A stretch of 64,000 nt of DNA from Rhodobacterales bacterium (GCA_002746935.1 PDRW01000022.1:62001-126000); one strand, 5' to 3'. Positions 15,740 to 24,754 are shown, numbered from the stretch's first letter. The notes: generated by a model not told the origin, from the sequence alone. Numbers and translations: made by a program.

Positions 15740-17826
15740 CACCGGCGCTGGCGCAGATTTTCCGACCGACGATCCTTCTCGCCCTCGCGCTGATGGCGGT
15801 CATCGTGATGATGATCCTGCCGATGCCGTCCTGGGTGCTCGACACCGGGCTTGCCGCGTCCTTCGCGCTGGCGATCCTGATGTTCACGGTCACGTTGTTC
15901 ATCGAACGGCCGCTGGATTTCTCGGCCTTCCCGACGGTGCTGCTCGCCAGCCTCATGCTCAGGCTGTCGCTTAACGTTTCTTCCACCAAACTCATCATTG
16001 GCAACGGCCATACCGGTACCGCGGCGGCAGGTCATGTGATCGAGGGGTTTGCCAATTTCGTGATGTCGGGCAGCGTGTTTCTCGGGCTGGTCGTGTTCCT
16101 GGTGCTGTTGATCGTGAATTTCATCGTCATCACCAAGGGAGCCGGGCGGATGGCCGAGGTGGGTGCGCGATTTGCGCTCGACGGGATGCCGGGCAAGCAG
16201 CTGGCGATCGACGCAGATGTTGCTTCCGGTGCGATCACCCATGAGGAGGCCAAGGCGCGGCGCGAGCGCGAACAGCAGGAAACCACCTTTTTCGGCTCGC
16301 TCGACGGTGCGTCCAAATTCGTCAAGGGCGATGCGGTTGCCGGGCTGCTGATCACGATGCTCAACATCGTCATGGGGCTGATCATGGGGGTCGTCGTCCA
16401 TGGCATGGATATCGGCCGCGCCTTCGAGACCTATGCGATCCTCACCGTCGGCGACGGGCTTGTGAGCCAGATCCCGGCGGTGATCATTTCCATCGCCGCG
16501 GCGCTCCTGCTGGCGCGCGGCGGGGCGACGGGCTCGACCGACCTCGCCCTGTTCACCCAGCTTGGCCGCTATCCGGCCGCACTTGGAACCGTCGCTGTGC
16601 TTCTTGGCCTGTTCGCGCTGGTGCCCGGCCTGCCCTTCGTGCCTTTCGTCATCGGTGCGACCGGCCTTGGGGCTGCCGCCTGGTGGGGACACCGCCAGGC
16701 CGCCGAACGGGAGGCGGCGGCCGCCCAGGCCGAGAGGGCGCCCGCAGCTGAACAGCCTGCGAAAGACAGCATTGGCGATGTGCTCGACCTCGACGACATT
16801 CATGTCGAATTCGCGACCGATCTCGTCGCGATGGTTCTGGACCCGGCAACCGGGCTCGATGCGCGCATCGTCAACATGCGAAACCACGTCGCTTCAGTCT
16901 ACGGGCTGATCCTGCCCGAGATCCGGCTGACCGATGACCCGAGCCTGCCGTCCGGCACCTATGTGGTTCGGATCCAGGGGGTCGAGCAGGCGCGCGACCG
17001 GTTGCAGCCGGGCCGGGCTCTTGCCATCCTGACCGGCGGTGAGGTTGATCTGCCTGCGGGCGATGACGTGGACGAGCCGGTTTACGGTGCGCCCGCGCGC
17101 TGGGTGCCCGCAGAGGCGCAGGAGGAGGCCGCGCTCCAGGGCTGCACTGTGGTGACGCCTGCGGAAGTGCTGGCGACCCATCTTCTCGAGGTCATGAAAC
17201 GCAACTTTGCGCGTCTTCTCAGCCTTCGTGCGCTGCGCCGACTGCTCGACGAGTTTACCAATCTGTCGGACCCGGCCCGGGCCGAAGCCAATCAGCGTCT
17301 ACTCGACGAGTTGGTGCCCGACCGCGTGCCGGTCGATCTGTTGCTTTCGGTGTTGCGGCTCTTGCTCGAAGAGCGTGTCTCGATCCGCAACCTGCCGCTG
17401 ATTCTCGAGAGTATTGCCGAGGCCCGGCCGGTGTTTACCGCGCCGGAAGCGATCTGCGAACATGTGCGCCAGCGGCTCGGTTTCCAACTGGTGGCCGAAC
17501 TCAAGCGGGACGACGGAACCTTGCCGCTGGTGCAGCTCGCGCCGGAATGGGAGGAGACCTTTCTTACCTACCAGACCGACGACGGCGCGCGCGCGGGCGA
17601 TGTGGCGCTGCCGCCGGAGGCGTTCAACCGGCTCGCCAACGCGATTGCCGAGCGGATCGCTTCGGCGGGCGAGAAGGGGGTTTACCCGGCGGTTGTTACC
17701 TCGACCCGGCGTCGGCGGTTCCTGCGCATGGTGTTGACCGCGAAAGGTATCGCCAACCCTGTGTTTTCCTTCGAGGAAATCGGCACTGAGGCGCGTCCGG
17801 CCCTGGTCGGGATGGTCGCGGCATGA
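15736..17826 (+). CDS. flhA: Flagellar export gate protein FlhA
   Basis: Large export-gate subunit, 696 aa. The N-terminal half has about eight membrane segments, including the conserved blocks LDFSAFPTVLLASLMLRLSL, FVVITKG-like FIVITKGAGRMAEVGARFALDG and GDGLVSQIPAVIISIAAALL. The C-terminal half (from about residue 360) is the cytoplasmic nonameric ring domain that receives export substrates. The stop overlaps fliR by four bases. Length and motif order are normal. Confidence 0.98.
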   Translation: MTPALAQIFRPTILLALALMAVIVMMILPMPSWVLDTGLAASFALAILMFTVTLFIERPLDFSAFPTVLLASLMLRLSLNVSSTKLIIGNGHTGTAAAGHVIEGFANFVMSGSVFLGLVVFLVLLIVNFIVITKGAGRMAEVGARFALDGMPGKQLAIDADVASGAITHEEAKARREREQQETTFFGSLDGASKFVKGDAVAGLLITMLNIVMGLIMGVVVHGMDIGRAFETYAILTVGDGLVSQIPAVIISIAAALLLARGGATGSTDLALFTQLGRYPAALGTVAVLLGLFALVPGLPFVPFVIGATGLGAAAWWGHRQAAEREAAAAQAERAPAAEQPAKDSIGDVLDLDDIHVEFATDLVAMVLDPATGLDARIVNMRNHVASVYGLILPEIRLTDDPSLPSGTYVVRIQGVEQARDRLQPGRALAILTGGEVDLPAGDDVDEPVYGAPARWVPAEAQEEAALQGCTVVTPAEVLATHLLEVMKRNFARLLSLRALRRLLDEFTNLSDPARAEANQRLLDELVPDRVPVDLLLSVLRLLLEERVSIRNLPLILESIAEARPVFTAPEAICEHVRQRLGFQLVAELKRDDGTLPLVQLAPEWEETFLTYQTDDGARAGDVALPPEAFNRLANAIAERIASAGEKGVYPAVVTSTRRRRFLRMVLTAKGIANPVFSFEEIGTEARPALVGMVAA

Positions 17827-18599
17827 ATCAGGCGATCGCAGATCTCTTCGCACTCGGCGAGGTTTGGGCTGCGGTCGCCTTTGCGGTGTTTTTGCGGGTC
17901 GGTGCGGCGATGGCACTGTTTCCGGCCTTTGGAGAACGGTCGGTGCCCGAGCGGGTGCGGCTGATGCTGGCGCTTGGTTTCACCCTCGTGGTCATTCCGG
18001 CCGCCGAACCGGTGCTTTCGCAAGCGGTCGACGAGGGTATCCGGCCAGTGACCTTTCTGCTTACCGAAACCCTCGCCGGGCTGGCGATCGGCATCGCGAT
18101 CCGGCTGTTTGTGCTCGCGCTCCAGATCGCGGGGACCATTGCCGCTCAGGCGACGTCACTGGCGCAGATCTTCGGCGGCCAACATGCCGATCCGCAACCG
18201 GCGATCGGGCATATCCTGCTGATCAGCGGGCTTGCGCTGGCGGTGATGCTGGGGCTGCACGTCCGCCTGGCGGAGATGCTGATCCTGAGCTACGACGTTT
18301 TTCCGCCCGGCCGGCTTCCGGGTGCCGAACTGCTCTCCGGCTGGGGGCTTTCGCGGATCGTCCAGGCCTTTTCGCTTGGCTTTACCCTCGCCGCACCCTT
18401 TGTGGTGGCCTCGCTGGTCTACAATGTGGCGCTCGGTGTCATCAACCGAGCGATGCCGCAGCTGATGGTGGCTTTCGTTGGTGCTCCGGCAATCACCGCA
18501 GGTGGCCTGCTGCTGCTGTTCGCGACCGCGCCCCTTGCGCTTGGAATCTGGCATGATGCGATGGCCGCCTTTCTCGCCAATCCGTTCGGAGCCTGGTGA
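17823..18599 (+). CDS. fliR: Flagellar export gate protein FliR
   Basis: The 258-aa membrane protein has six predicted membrane segments and the family pattern FAVFLRVGAAMALFPAFGE near the N-terminus, LAGLAIGIAIRLFVLALQIAG in the middle and QLMVAFVGAPAITAGGLLLL near the end. With FliP and FliQ it makes the core export channel. It overlaps both flhA and flhB by four bases each, indicating translational coupling. Confidence 0.97.
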   Translation: MNQAIADLFALGEVWAAVAFAVFLRVGAAMALFPAFGERSVPERVRLMLALGFTLVVIPAAEPVLSQAVDEGIRPVTFLLTETLAGLAIGIAIRLFVLALQIAGTIAAQATSLAQIFGGQHADPQPAIGHILLISGLALAVMLGLHVRLAEMLILSYDVFPPGRLPGAELLSGWGLSRIVQAFSLGFTLAAPFVVASLVYNVALGVINRAMPQLMVAFVGAPAITAGGLLLLFATAPLALGIWHDAMAAFLANPFGAW

Positions 18600-19702
18600 T
18601 GGCCGACGAGGACGACGACAAGCAACACGAACCAACTCAGAAGAAGCTTGACGATGCGCGCAAGAAGGGCGAGGTGCCGCGCTCTGCCGACATGGGCACC
18701 GCGGCCTCTTACGCCGGGTTTCTCGCGGTGGCGACCGTTTTCGGCGCGGGACTTCTGAAACATCTGGGCGCCACGCTTGCGGGGCTCCTCGACCGGGCCG
18801 GGCCGCTGTCGGAGGAGGTGTTTTCCGGCGGCGGGCAAAACGTCTTCGGCAGGCTGATTGTAGACGTAAGCGCGCGTGTGGTGCCCTGGATTCTGGTGCC
18901 CGCGCTGCTGGTGCTGGCGCTCAACATTGCGCTGCGCAGCCTTGCCGTGGGTCCGGGAAAGCTGAAACCCAGGCTCAGCCGCATCAATCCGGTGTCGAAC
19001 GCAAAAAACAAATTCGGCCGTTCCGGCCTGTTTGAATTCGCCAAGAGCTTCGCCAAACTCACGATCTATTCGGTGATTCTCGGTGTGTTTCTGTGGTCGG
19101 TTCTGCCGGAAGTGCTCGAAACCGTTGCACTGACGCCGGCACTGGTGACGGTCGTGCTTCTGAAACTCGGCGTGCGGTTCTTTTCGCTGGTGCTGGTTGT
19201 CGCCATTGTGATCGGTGGGGTCGACTACCTCTGGCAGCACGCCGAACACATGCGCAAGAACCGGATGTCGCGCAAGGAAATCATGGACGAGGCGAAAAGC
19301 AACGAGGGCGATCCGCAGATGAAGCAGCAGCGGCGCCAGAGGGGCTATGACATTGCCATGAACCAGATGCTCGCGGATGTGCCGGACGCGGATGTGGTGG
19401 TGGTGAACCCTGAGCATTATGCCGTGGCGCTGAAGTGGAGCCGGTTGCCCGGCGAGGCGCCGGTCTGCGTGGCCAAGGGGGTCGATGAGATCGCCGCCAG
19501 GATCCGCGAAGCGGCGATGGAGGCCGGTGTGCCGATCCACCGCGATCCACCTGCGGCGCGGGCGATCCATGCGACGGTTGGAATTGGCGAGGAAATCCGG
19601 CCCGAGCATTACCAGGCGATCGCCGCAGCCATCCGCTTTGCCGAAAAGATGCGCGGGCGGATGCGGGCGCGGGTCGGGCGTGCGGGTCGGGCGGAGAGGT
19701 GA
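18596..19702 (+). CDS. flhB: Flagellar export switch protein FlhB
   Basis: The 368-aa protein starts with the acidic/basic N-terminus typical of FlhB (EPTQKKLDDARKKGEVPRSAD), has four membrane segments (about residues 35-205) and a cytoplasmic domain. The auto-cleavage site is N270-P271-E272-H273, NPEH rather than the textbook NPTH. Asn and Pro, needed for cleavage chemistry, are retained. FlhB cleavage switches substrate class from rod/hook to filament, together with FliK, which is encoded at 30287. The fliJ-like gene follows 7 bases downstream. Confidence 0.96.
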   Translation: MMADEDDDKQHEPTQKKLDDARKKGEVPRSADMGTAASYAGFLAVATVFGAGLLKHLGATLAGLLDRAGPLSEEVFSGGGQNVFGRLIVDVSARVVPWILVPALLVLALNIALRSLAVGPGKLKPRLSRINPVSNAKNKFGRSGLFEFAKSFAKLTIYSVILGVFLWSVLPEVLETVALTPALVTVVLLKLGVRFFSLVLVVAIVIGGVDYLWQHAEHMRKNRMSRKEIMDEAKSNEGDPQMKQQRRQRGYDIAMNQMLADVPDADVVVVNPEHYAVALKWSRLPGEAPVCVAKGVDEIAARIREAAMEAGVPIHRDPPAARAIHATVGIGEEIRPEHYQAIAAAIRFAEKMRGRMRARVGRAGRAER

Positions 19703-19709
19703 GGATGCG

Positions 19710-20126
19710 ATGGGCGATCAGTTGAAAATGCTCGAAACGCTGACCCGCATGAAGCTCGATGCCGAGCTTTCGAGGCTTCGCGATCTGTCCGAAGAAGTCC
19801 GCAGGCGGCGCGACGAGATCGCGGCACTCGGTTCGGAGGTCCGGGCGCGATCGGATGCCCTGAGCGCGGCCGATCCGGAGACTGATCTTGCCTTGCAAAC
19901 GGGGCAGGATGCCCGCTGGCAGCTCTGGGTTGCCCGGGAGAGCAGCCGTCTTTCCCGCGCGGCGGCCGAGGTTTCTGCACGGCGTGAGGCGCAACGCAGG
20001 AAGGCGGAGCGTGCTTTTGGGCAGGTTCATGCGTTGGGCAAGATCCGCGAAATCGGTGCGGAAGAAAAACGTCTGTACGAAGCGCGGCGTTTGCAAGGGC
20101 AGGCGGGGCGCGGCGAAGCGGAATAA
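19710..20126 (+). CDS. FliJ-like coiled-coil flagellar protein
   Basis: The 138-aa product is predicted to be almost wholly helical: MKLDAELSRLRDLSEEVRRRRDEIAAL near the N-terminus and EVSARREAQRRKAERAFGQ near the end. It has no membrane segment and many Arg/Glu residues. Small size, coiled coil and placement at the end of an export-gate operon suggest FliJ, the stalk/chaperone of the FliI ATPase. FliJ sequences diverge strongly, so identity is tentative. ATG 19710 follows the flhB stop; the site GAGG lies just upstream. It is convergent with the FliL-like gene. Confidence 0.6.
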   Translation: MGDQLKMLETLTRMKLDAELSRLRDLSEEVRRRRDEIAALGSEVRARSDALSAADPETDLALQTGQDARWQLWVARESSRLSRAAAEVSARREAQRRKAERAFGQVHALGKIREIGAEEKRLYEARRLQGQAGRGEAE

Positions 20127-20150
20127 ACCCGCCCGCCGGGCTGGCGCCGG

Positions 20151-20669
20151 TCACATGTCCTGCCTGGCGATATCTGTGATCACAATATCGAGCACGTTGT
20201 TGCCAAGCTCATTGCGGGCGGTCTCGAGCAGCGCGGTACGCAGTGTTGTCATCTTGGAACCGGCGGTGAAAACGCCGTCGAACCCGCCGGCATTGGCATG
20301 GCCCCACAGCACCTGGAGGAACCGGTCGCGCAGCTTGGGTTCGCGCTGGTAGATCCTGTCCGATCCGCCAGCCGGCACTTCGAGGCTGATCGACATGACC
20401 ACCAGCGCAGCGATGTGCTCGCCCTTGACGACCGGCAGGACAAACTGGTTGTTCAGCTTGACGAAATCCGTCGCCGGTGCGCCCTCTTCGCCATGCGCCT
20501 CTGCGGTGGCGGTCAGGTGTCCCGCCCCGGTGAGCGCGGCACAATCGCAGGGGCAGGCAGCGTCTTCGGGAGCGTGGGATGCCGGCGCCGGGCGGAGCGC
20601 GAACCCCGCCCCCGCGCCAGCGCAGAGCCCTGCAAGGGCAATGAGGAGCGGCAGGAGTTTGCCAGGCAT
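20151..20669 (-). CDS. Second FliL-like flagellar protein
   Basis: The 172-aa protein has an N-terminal hydrophobic segment (residues 4-25, LLPLLIALAGLCAGAGAGFAL), a short region with CPCDC, and a C-terminal domain that resembles FliL (FVKLNNQFVLPVVKGEHIAALVVMSISLEV, then LRDRFLQVLWGHA and ETARNELGNNVLDIVITDIARQDM). It ends the rod operon, 10 bases after flgH, and is not closely similar to the FliL at 9831. The CPCDC cluster and operon position suggest an envelope-facing accessory protein for the basal body or motor. Confidence 0.72.
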   Translation of the reverse strand: MPGKLLPLLIALAGLCAGAGAGFALRPAPASHAPEDAACPCDCAALTGAGHLTATAEAHGEEGAPATDFVKLNNQFVLPVVKGEHIAALVVMSISLEVPAGGSDRIYQREPKLRDRFLQVLWGHANAGGFDGVFTAGSKMTTLRTALLETARNELGNNVLDIVITDIARQDM

Positions 20670-20679
20670 GGGGCGTTCC

Positions 20680-21414
20680 TCAGAAGGGCAGGACGATATC
20701 GGCGAATTGCTGGCCGTAGCGCGGCTGCTGCATGTCAGAGATCTGGCCGCGCCCGCCGTAGGAAATCCGGGCCGAGGCGATCTTGTCGTAGGGGATCTCG
20801 TTCTGGCGCGAGATGTCTTCGGGGCGCACAAAGCCGGTTACCAGCAATTCGCGGAGCTCATAGTTGACGCGCACTTCCTGGCTTCCCTGGATCTGCAACA
20901 CCCCGTTGGGCAACTGACCGACGACCGTGGCGGCAACGCGCAAGGTGAGCTTTTCGTTGCGTTTGGTGGTGCCGTTTCCGGCGGAGACGCTGTCGGAGGA
21001 GGTCGAGACCCCGGGGGCGAGGTTGACCTTGCCCAGCGGGCCGAGCTGCGGGATGCCGAGCAGCGCGCCGATGGTCATCTTTTCCGAGCCCGAGCGTTTG
21101 CGCCCGGAGCTTGCCGAGACTTCCGCCTTTTCGTCGATCTCGATCACAACGGTCAGGATATCGCCCGCCTGTTGCGCCCGGCGATCGCCGAGCAGCGAGG
21201 AGCGGCCAGCCGTCCAGAGCGACGCGCTGTCGGAGGAGCGGCGGGCGGCAATGTCGCGCGGCATGGGTATTGTCGACATGGCAAGTGCTTCGCGGCCGCC
21301 ATCGATTCCGGTCATCGCGGGTGGGCGGCCGATGTTTTCCAGCCGGTCGCCGCAGCCCGAGAGTGTGAGGGTGGCGAGCAGCAGTGCGGCCAGGGGGAAG
21401 AGTTTTGAAAACAT
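20680..21414 (-). CDS. flgH: Flagellar L-ring lipoprotein FlgH
   Basis: Outer-membrane L-ring subunit, 244 aa. The signal sequence ends with lipobox LSGC (Cys at residue 21). The body contains family blocks SLWTAGRSSLLGDRRAQQAGDILTV-type, then KFG-like NEKLTLRVAATVVGQLPNGVLQIQG and ELRELLVTGFVRPEDIS. It follows flgA by 9 bases. FlgI, the P-ring partner, is not in the window. Confidence 0.97.
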   Translation of the reverse strand: MFSKLFPLAALLLATLTLSGCGDRLENIGRPPAMTGIDGGREALAMSTIPMPRDIAARRSSDSASLWTAGRSSLLGDRRAQQAGDILTVVIEIDEKAEVSASSGRKRSGSEKMTIGALLGIPQLGPLGKVNLAPGVSTSSDSVSAGNGTTKRNEKLTLRVAATVVGQLPNGVLQIQGSQEVRVNYELRELLVTGFVRPEDISRQNEIPYDKIASARISYGGRGQISDMQQPRYGQQFADIVLPF

Positions 21415-21423
21415 GTGTCCCTC

Positions 21424-21870
21424 TCAGTTGGAAAGCAGTGTTTGGGGAGCGGTGCCGACGACAACGGTGCCGTCGTCCTGAACCCTTCCCGAGACTGTCT
21501 GGCGGGAGCCGAGATTCATCACCCGCACGATTTCGCCGGTACCGGCGCGGCCGAGCGAGCGGCCTTCGGTTGAAATGACCAGGCCGCCGGAGGCGTAGAC
21601 CAGCGTCACCACCTGGTTGCGATCAACCACGGCCGCCTGGCCGATCTCGCCGGAACGTACCGGGCGCCCGGCGTAGATCGCGACCCGCGCTTCGGAGCCG
21701 ATGACCTCTTCGAGGCTGGTATAGGCCCCCGCGACCTCGCCTTCGCTGAGGGTCACATCCGCCGCGGTGATCAGAGTCCGGGCGCGGATCGTGCGGGCCG
21801 CGAGTACGGTTTCCGCCGGCGCGGGAGTGGCAAGGGCGACCAGTATCAGGGGGGCAAGCAGGGTTTTCAT
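21424..21870 (-). CDS. flgA: Flagellar P-ring assembly chaperone FlgA
   Basis: The 148-aa protein has a signal peptide (residues 1-19, ending PAPAE) and one SAF/FlgA C-terminal domain (TIRARTLITAADV, ARVAIYAGRPVRSGEI, NQVVTLVYASGGLVISTEGRSL, GEIVRVMNLGS). This shorter version, lacking the N-terminal domain of enteric FlgA, is common in alphaproteobacteria. Its ATG overlaps the flgG stop by one base (TGATG). It chaperones FlgI, which must be encoded elsewhere. Confidence 0.95.
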   Translation of the reverse strand: MKTLLAPLILVALATPAPAETVLAARTIRARTLITAADVTLSEGEVAGAYTSLEEVIGSEARVAIYAGRPVRSGEIGQAAVVDRNQVVTLVYASGGLVISTEGRSLGRAGTGEIVRVMNLGSRQTVSGRVQDDGTVVVGTAPQTLLSN

Positions 21871-22655
21871 CAGCGCACCTGGGTGGTTGCCGCGAGCATC
21901 TGGTCGGCGGCGGTGATAACCTTGGAATTCAACTCGTAGCCGCGCTGTGCCTCGATCAGATCGGTAATCTCCTTCACCGCGTCGACGGAGCTTTGTTCCT
22001 TGTAGCCCTGGCGGAGCGTGCCGGTGCCGTTCTGCCCGGGCACATCGACGGTGGCGGGGCCTGAGGCTTCGGTTTCGAGGAAGGTGTTGGAGCCGATCGC
22101 TTCGAGCCCCTGTTCATTGATGAACGTTGCCAGGGTGAACTGGCCGAGGAGCTGGGCTTCGACCTCGTCGTTGAAATAGGCGTAGATTTCACCGTTGGAG
22201 TTGATCGAGATCGCGCGGACATCGGTGGGGATGGTCACCTCCGGCACCACGGGGTTGCCTTCCGAGGTGACAATCAGCCCCTCGCCGTTGCGCTTCAGCC
22301 CGCCGTCGCGGGTGTAGCCGGAAATGCCCGAGGGAAGGGTGATTTCGAGGTAGCCCTTGCCTTCGATGGCAACGTCGAGTTCGCCCCCCGTCTGGGTGGG
22401 TGTGCCTTGCTGGATCTGCATGCTCACAGCCGCGGGCCGCACCCCGAGGCCGAGCTGCACCCCGGTGGGCAGGATAGTTCCGTCGGTGGCGTTGATCGTG
22501 CCCGGGCGGACCGCCTGCTGGTAGTGCAGATCGGCAAACTCGGCGCGGCGCGCGTTGTAGCCCGTGGTCGACATGTTGGCGAGGTTCTGGGATATGGTCT
22601 CGACCCGCATCTGCTGGGCCAGCATCCCTGTCGCTGCGATATGCAGGGCGCGCAT
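21870..22655 (-). CDS. flgG: Flagellar distal rod protein FlgG
   Basis: The 261-aa rod protein begins with the conserved N-terminal helix and rod motif (MRALHIAATGMLAQQMRVE, ISQNLANMSTTGYNARRAEF). It contains the FlgG-type central segment and ends with the helical C-terminus DLIEAQRGYELNSKVITAAD. Usual length. It lies between flgF (14 bases upstream) and flgA (1-base overlap). Confidence 0.98.
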   Translation of the reverse strand: MRALHIAATGMLAQQMRVETISQNLANMSTTGYNARRAEFADLHYQQAVRPGTINATDGTILPTGVQLGLGVRPAAVSMQIQQGTPTQTGGELDVAIEGKGYLEITLPSGISGYTRDGGLKRNGEGLIVTSEGNPVVPEVTIPTDVRAISINSNGEIYAYFNDEVEAQLLGQFTLATFINEQGLEAIGSNTFLETEASGPATVDVPGQNGTGTLRQGYKEQSSVDAVKEITDLIEAQRGYELNSKVITAADQMLAATTQVR

Positions 22656-22669
22656 GGTTTGTCCTTTCG

Positions 22670-23389
22670 CTAGCGGCCAAGGGCCTGGATGACATCGCGG
22701 ACCCGCTGGTCTTCGCTTTCGAGGAAGGCCTGACCCTGCTCGTAGGCGCGCTGGATCTCGATCATCCGGGCAATCTCGCCGATCGGATCGACATTGGAGT
22801 TTTCCAGATAGCCCTGCATGATCCGGCCGCCTTCGATGACCGGCACCGTTCCGCCCGGGGCGGCGAAGCGGACACCGTCGCGGTGGCGCAGGTCGTTGGC
22901 GTCAGCCGGTGCCCAGAGGCCGATCCGGGTGAGGGGCTGGCCGTCAGCGGACATGGTTCCGTCAGCGGCAATGGCGATCTGGCCGGCATCGGTGGGGACG
23001 AAGACCGGTGCCCCGCCCGCGTCGAGCAGGCGCAAACCGTCCGGCGTCACCATGTCGCCCTCGGGCGAGGGGGTGAAACTGCCCGCGCGGGTGAGCAACT
23101 GGCCTTCGGCACCCTCGACCAGGAAGAAACCTTCGCCCTCGATCGCGAGGTCGAAAGTGCCGCCGGTGAAGCTCACCGGAGCCTGATCGAGCCGGGTGTC
23201 ACGCACCTCTGCCGTGGCCATCGAAAGCGACGGATCCCGCGGAGCAAGGGCTGCGACAAATTCGGCGAAGATCACACCTTCGCGCCGGAAACCGTCGGTG
23301 GAGGCGTTGGCGATATTGTTGGCGACTGTGCGCATCTCGGCCACCAGGCCGGATTGCCGGGTAAGGGCGGTGTAGACGGCGTTGTCCAT
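22670..23389 (-). CDS. flgF: Flagellar proximal rod protein FlgF
   Basis: The 239-aa protein has the rod-protein N-terminus (LVAEMRTVANNIANASTDGFRR), a beta-rich middle with GEGFFLVEGAEGQLLTRAGSF, and the C-terminal helix MIEIQRAYEQGQAFLESED. It begins immediately after fliQ ends, with no spacer, and is followed by flgG. FlgF links the proximal rod to FlgG. Confidence 0.97.
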   Translation of the reverse strand: MDNAVYTALTRQSGLVAEMRTVANNIANASTDGFRREGVIFAEFVAALAPRDPSLSMATAEVRDTRLDQAPVSFTGGTFDLAIEGEGFFLVEGAEGQLLTRAGSFTPSPEGDMVTPDGLRLLDAGGAPVFVPTDAGQIAIAADGTMSADGQPLTRIGLWAPADANDLRHRDGVRFAAPGGTVPVIEGGRIMQGYLENSNVDPIGEIARMIEIQRAYEQGQAFLESEDQRVRDVIQALGR

Positions 23390-23656
23390 TCAACCCCCCG
23401 CGATCAGCGGCACGATGGTGCCCTGAAAATAGCTCACCAGCGTTTCCGACATGAACCCCATCGACAACCAGAACACCGCGAGTATGGCGCCGACCTTTGG
23501 GACAAAGGTCAGCGTCATTTCCTGGATCGAGGTCAGCGCCTGGAACAGGCCGACGGCAAGGCCGACGACGAGCGCGACCGAGAGGATCGGAAGAGAGATG
23601 ACAACCGCCGTCCACAGCCCCCCGCGCAGGGTGTCGTAGAAGATGATCTCGTTCAT
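23390..23656 (-). CDS. fliQ: Flagellar export gate protein FliQ
   Basis: The 88-aa protein has two membrane helices with the family pattern (GGLWTAVVISLPILSVALVVG, QALTSIQEMTLTFVPKVGAI). It completes the FliPQR channel; fliP and fliR are in two other operons of this cluster. Placement inside the rod operon, between fliE and flgF, is a usual order in this order of bacteria. Confidence 0.97.
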   Translation of the reverse strand: MNEIIFYDTLRGGLWTAVVISLPILSVALVVGLAVGLFQALTSIQEMTLTFVPKVGAILAVFWLSMGFMSETLVSYFQGTIVPLIAGG

Positions 23657-23659
23657 GGC

Positions 23660-23953
23660 CTACACCGGCATCCGGAGGATTTCCTGGTAGGCTTCGATCA
23701 CCTTGTTGCGAACCGTCACAGCGGTTTCGACCGCAAGCTCGGTCTGCGCGAGGGCCTGCACCAGCGAATGGGCATCGGCTTTGCCGGTCATCGCATCCTG
23801 GGCGGTTTGCTCCGCCTGTTTCAGCGTGTCGGCGAAGTTCTCGACCGTTTTGGCAATGGCTTCGCCGGCACCCGGGCCGGATTTCGGTTCCGGGGCGGTT
23901 GCTGGTCGGGTGGCCGCGTAGCTTTGCGCGGCAATGGCTGATTTCACGTCCAT
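23660..23953 (-). CDS. fliE: Flagellar hook-basal body complex protein FliE
   Basis: The 97-aa helical protein ends with the family signature ALAQTELAVETAVTVRNKVI followed by EAYQEILRMPV. FliE joins the MS ring to the rod and is exported first. It lies between flgC (10 bases upstream) and fliQ (3 bases downstream). Confidence 0.97.
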   Translation of the reverse strand: MDVKSAIAAQSYAATRPATAPEPKSGPGAGEAIAKTVENFADTLKQAEQTAQDAMTGKADAHSLVQALAQTELAVETAVTVRNKVIEAYQEILRMPV

Positions 23954-23963
23954 TCTGGACCTC

Positions 23964-24365
23964 CTAGCGTTTGAGCAAGTCGAGCAGGCTGTGCGTCATT
24001 TCCCGCGCCTGGCCGAACATCTTGAGATTTGCCTCGTAGCTGCGCCGCGCCTCACGCGCGTCAGCGAGTTCAATGACGAGATCCACATTGGATCCCTCGT
24101 AGTAGCCGGTTGCATCGGCCATCGGGTGAGATGGGTCAAAAACCCTGGGCAGTTCGGAGCGGTCGAGCCGGACCTTGCCGGACCGGACCCGTCCGGTCTG
24201 ACGGCCTCCGTCCATGACCTGTTCGAAGGAGGCAATCTTGCGCCGGTACCCCGGTGTGTCGGCATTGGCGATATTTTCCGAGGTATGGCGCAGGCGGTCG
24301 GCCTGGGCCTGCATCCCGCTTACTGCGGTGAATCTGGCGGAAGAAAGAAGATCTGCCATTGCCAT
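23964..24365 (-). CDS. flgC: Flagellar proximal rod protein FlgC
   Basis: The 133-aa protein carries the rod motif (SENIANADTPGYRRKIASFE) and the C-terminal pattern GSNVDLVIELADAREARRSYEANLKMF. The chosen ATG at 24363-24365 overlaps the flgB TGA by one base (TGATG), which suggests coupled translation; an ATG two codons later is possible. Normal length for the family. Confidence 0.96.
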   Translation of the reverse strand: MAMADLLSSARFTAVSGMQAQADRLRHTSENIANADTPGYRRKIASFEQVMDGGRQTGRVRSGKVRLDRSELPRVFDPSHPMADATGYYEGSNVDLVIELADAREARRSYEANLKMFGQAREMTHSLLDLLKR

Positions 24366-24754
24366 CACTTCCCGCTCGCGGCGGTGCGCAGCACTGTGAG
24401 CGCCGTCCGGTAGACCGCGAGTGCCTTGTCGTGATCGCCGAATGCCTCTGCGGCGGCAAATATCTCGTTTTCGATCGAGACATTGTTGCCGTTGGGGGAT
24501 TCAGCGCCCGGCCGGTAGACTTCGCGCGCAGATGCCGAAAACCCCGTTTCGTTTGCAAAGTGATGACCTGGGCGGGTTGCCACGAGGCCGTCTGTGTGAT
24601 CCTGGCCATAGGAAGCGGAGAATTCCGCGATATCTCGGGCGCGATAGCCCGGTGTGTCGGCATTGGCGATATTCTGTGCGATTACCGCCTGCCGCGCGGC
24701 ACCATGGCGGGCCAGCGCGCTGGCCATCGAAAAAATATTCAGCTTTTCGTGCAT
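24365..24754 (-). CDS. flgB: Flagellar proximal rod protein FlgB
   Basis: First gene of a nine-gene operon (flgB to the FliL-like gene). The 129-aa protein has AVIAQNIANADTPGYRARDI, the rod-protein signature, and a C-terminal helix with NEIFAAAEAFGDHDKALAVYRTAL-type sequence. ATG 24752-24754 is preceded on its strand by GAGGGAGAAG. The upstream divergent region holds a CtrA-like box. Confidence 0.96.
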   Translation of the reverse strand: MHEKLNIFSMASALARHGAARQAVIAQNIANADTPGYRARDIAEFSASYGQDHTDGLVATRPGHHFANETGFSASAREVYRPGAESPNGNNVSIENEIFAAAEAFGDHDKALAVYRTALTVLRTAASGK

